A stretch of 64,000 nt of DNA, taken from Mycolicibacterium sp. P1-18. Lineage in GTDB: Bacteria > Actinomycetota > Actinomycetes > Mycobacteriales > Mycobacteriaceae. Numbering within the stretch: position 1 is the first letter of the stretch; every line of letters begins with the position of its first letter. Made by a program: the position numbers and the translations under genes. The stretch is from positions 62,001 to 126,000 of the forward strand of contig NZ_NPKR01000014.1 of assembly GCF_008329535.1 (NCBI RefSeq). Direction: 5' to 3'. This document shows, in pieces, positions 62,618 through 64,000 of this stretch. The notes under the pieces were generated by a model. It was not told the DNA's origin. It saw only the letters and a program-made list of their open reading frames with translations, and did not search any database.

Positions 62618-63622
62618 CTAGGGTGTGGCGATCCGCTCGCCGGCCGGTCGGACGCTGACGTCACCGAAGCGGTTTTGGTAGTCCCGCGGCTCGCCGGCCG
62701 TCACCGCCGCCAGCAGGTTGACGGCTTCGCGGCCGAAGGTCCACGGCGCCAGGTCGACGGCGGTGATCAGCGGGTTGCCCAGTTCCGTCGTCGGGTCGCT
62801 GCTCAACGACGCCAGCCCGAACGCGGGGCCGACGGGGTGCCCGACGGATTCCAGGATGGCCAGGGACCGTCCGGCGAACCCCTGCGGCGCGCACACCAGG
62901 GCGTCGATGTCCGGCGGTGCCACCGCCGCGCGGACTGCGGCACTCAGCTCCTCGGTGGTGGCGCCCAGCGGGCAGTCGAACGCGGACGGCTCGACGTCGT
63001 GTGCCGCGCACCAGTCCAGGTAGGTCTGCCGCACGTCGTCGGCCCAGGACGAGTAGAACTGCTGATCGGATCCCACGAAGGCGGGTCTGCGAAAGCCGCT
63101 GTGGCGCAGAAGGTTCAGCACGGTGCGGGCGAGTTCTGCGTGCGGCGCCTCGATCACGGCGGCCACCGCGTCGGCGAGGGCCGCGGGGGGTCGCCCGGCG
63201 GTCACCATGGGGACGCCGGCCTCGACCAGGCGCTCGAGCATGGGGTCACCGGGCAGCGGGTCGACGGCGATGACGCCGTCGACCTGGAAGTGCCGCGGAC
63301 CGACGTCGGCGTCACGGGCGAAGAGCGTCAGGTCGGCGTCGTGCTCGGCCGAACCGTGCGCGGCACCGAACGCGAACTCCATGTAGAAGTTGAAGTTTCG
63401 CGCCACGGGCGGGATGTAGATGCCGAAGGCGCCGACGCTGCGGCCACGGAGTTGGCGGGCGGCGCGGTTGCCGACGTAGCCGAGCTCGCGAGCCGCGGCC
63501 GCCACCCGGGCGGCGGTCGGCGGCGACACCCGGCCACCGCCGTGCAGAGCGTCCGACACGGTCGTCTTGGACAGGCCGACGTGCTGGGCGATCTCCACGA
63601 TCGTCACCCGCCTCGCCGCCAT
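62618..63622 (-). CDS. LacI-family transcriptional regulator
   Basis: The 334-residue regulator has an N-terminal LacI helix-turn-helix and hinge (VTIVEIAQHVGLSKTTVSDALHGGGRVSPPTAARVAAAARELGYVGNRAARQLRG, residues about 5-60) and a periplasmic-binding-protein-like effector domain. The start at 63622 directly precedes this domain. It diverges from a small membrane protein and a transporter gene. A perfect 20-base palindrome lies between them, so it probably represses that transporter until its ligand (sugar, polyol or nucleoside) appears. Confidence 0.92.
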   Translation of the reverse strand: MAARRVTIVEIAQHVGLSKTTVSDALHGGGRVSPPTAARVAAAARELGYVGNRAARQLRGRSVGAFGIYIPPVARNFNFYMEFAFGAAHGSAEHDADLTLFARDADVGPRHFQVDGVIAVDPLPGDPMLERLVEAGVPMVTAGRPPAALADAVAAVIEAPHAELARTVLNLLRHSGFRRPAFVGSDQQFYSSWADDVRQTYLDWCAAHDVEPSAFDCPLGATTEELSAAVRAAVAPPDIDALVCAPQGFAGRSLAILESVGHPVGPAFGLASLSSDPTTELGNPLITAVDLAPWTFGREAVNLLAAVTAGEPRDYQNRFGDVSVRPAGERIATP

Positions 63623-63661
63623 CCGGTCATCGTAGCCAGCCGGTGACAAGGCGTCGGACTC

Positions 63662-63667
63662 TTGACA
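63662..63667 (+). promoter_or_regulatory. -35 element of the transporter operon
   Basis: TTGACA is a perfect -35 hexamer. The -10 is poorly defined (TCTCAT near 63688-63693). The LacI-type operator starts right after it. Confidence 0.45.
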
Positions 63668-63695
63668 ACGCGCGCCTGTGGCGCGAGTCTCATCT

Positions 63696-63715
63696 GTGCC
63701 GGAACGTTCCGGCAC
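63696..63715. promoter_or_regulatory. perfect 20-bp palindromic LacI-type operator
   Basis: GTGCCGGAACGTTCCGGCAC is an exact inverted repeat with the central CG typical of LacI-family sites. It lies between the divergent LacI gene and the transporter genes, at the expected transcription start of the latter. Confidence 0.75.
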
Positions 63716-63730
63716 GAAACGGAGACGCCG

Positions 63731-63940
63731 ATGGCCACGCCCGTCCCACGCCCACCGAAGTCGCGCGGCGCGCGGATCGTGCTCGCGATCGCCGTCCTGA
63801 ACTTCGTGATCCTGCTGTTCCCGCCGCTGACGTGGTTCGTCGGCCAGGGCGGGGTCTGGTTCTTTCTGATCACCGGAGTGATCGGGGTGCTCTCGCTACT
63901 GGTCATGTACCGCGTCGACGCCTCCGCCGGGAAGGACTGA
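63731..63940 (+). CDS. small membrane protein, probable symporter accessory subunit
   Basis: The 69-residue protein has a basic N-terminus (PRPPKSRGAR) and two hydrophobic spans (about 16-36 and 40-60). Small proteins of this type often precede sodium:solute symporter genes. GGAGA five bases before the ATG fixes the start. The next gene begins one base after its stop. Confidence 0.65.
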   Translation: MATPVPRPPKSRGARIVLAIAVLNFVILLFPPLTWFVGQGGVWFFLITGVIGVLSLLVMYRVDASAGKD

Positions 63941-63941
63941 G

Positions 63942-64000
63942 ATGAACGTCCTCATCGGTTACGGCGGTGTCGCGGTTTTCCTAATCGTGTTGTTCGTCGT
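63942..64000 (+). CDS. membrane transporter, 5' end only (probable sodium:solute symporter)
   Basis: Only 19 residues are in the window (MNVLIGYGGVAVFLIVLFV). They begin a hydrophobic span. The context of a LacI regulator, an operator and a small two-span protein suggests a solute symporter, but the sequence seen cannot prove it. The gene runs off the window end. Confidence 0.45.
   Translation, partial: MNVLIGYGGVAVFLIVLFV

Overview
This window is a high-GC actinobacterial chromosome segment that reads as a rapidly growing Mycobacterium (Mycolicibacterium type). Gene order follows M. tuberculosis Rv0998 to Rv1031 from memory of that genome: patA, DUF5642 lipoproteins, alkB, arcA, pmt, rsmI, pabB-like, metG, tatD, rpfB, ksgA, ispE, pks16, pth, rplY, lpqT, prsA, glmU, tRNA-Gln, a TetR gene, mfd, mazG, lpqU-like, eno, a DivIC-like gene, a DUF501 gene, ppx and kdp. 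No phage, insertion sequence, rRNA or CRISPR array was seen.

Layout. 1-9.4 kb: cAMP-gated lysine acetyltransferase, a shikimate dehydrogenase-like gene, a minus-strand group (arrestin-fold protein, membrane protein, LpqN-type lipoprotein, Ntn-hydrolase), two DUF5642 lipoproteins, AlkB, SoxR diverging from arginine deiminase, and an AbiEi-like protein with a decayed nuclease domain. 9.4-20 kb: protein O-mannosylation, rRNA methylation (rsmI, ksgA), folate synthesis, an ECF41-type sigma factor coupled to a flavin oxidoreductase, metG, tatD and the resuscitation factor rpfB. 20-35 kb: asparagine permease-like gene, orphan kinase, ispE, pks16, DrrAB-like ABC exporter, pth, rplY, an SDR, two LpqT/LpqN-type lipoproteins, an ArsC-like gene, prsA, glmU and tRNA-Gln. 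35-48 kb: mfd, mazG, an EfeUOB iron uptake operon with an iron-box candidate, lpqU-like, eno and ppx. 48-64 kb: a 34-residue cysteine-rich peptide, a short-chain acyl-CoA synthetase, epoxide hydrolase, methyltransferase, TetR, the kdp potassium system with two tiny membrane peptides, a Pro/Ala-rich surface protein, and a LacI regulator diverging from what is probably a solute symporter operon.

Many genes are translationally coupled by 4-base GTGA or ATGA overlaps. At least ten genes appear leaderless: a TANNNT hexamer lies 5-7 bases before the start codon. The most notable small items are the 34-aa Cys/His-rich metallothionein-like peptide (48433-48537, minus), a 26-aa membrane peptide that opens the kdp operon ahead of kdpF (61099-61179, minus), two genes whose only sensible start is CTG inside a CTGA overlap (lpqT, ksgA), and a perfect 17-bp palindrome feeding a leaderless upstream ORF coupled to pks16.
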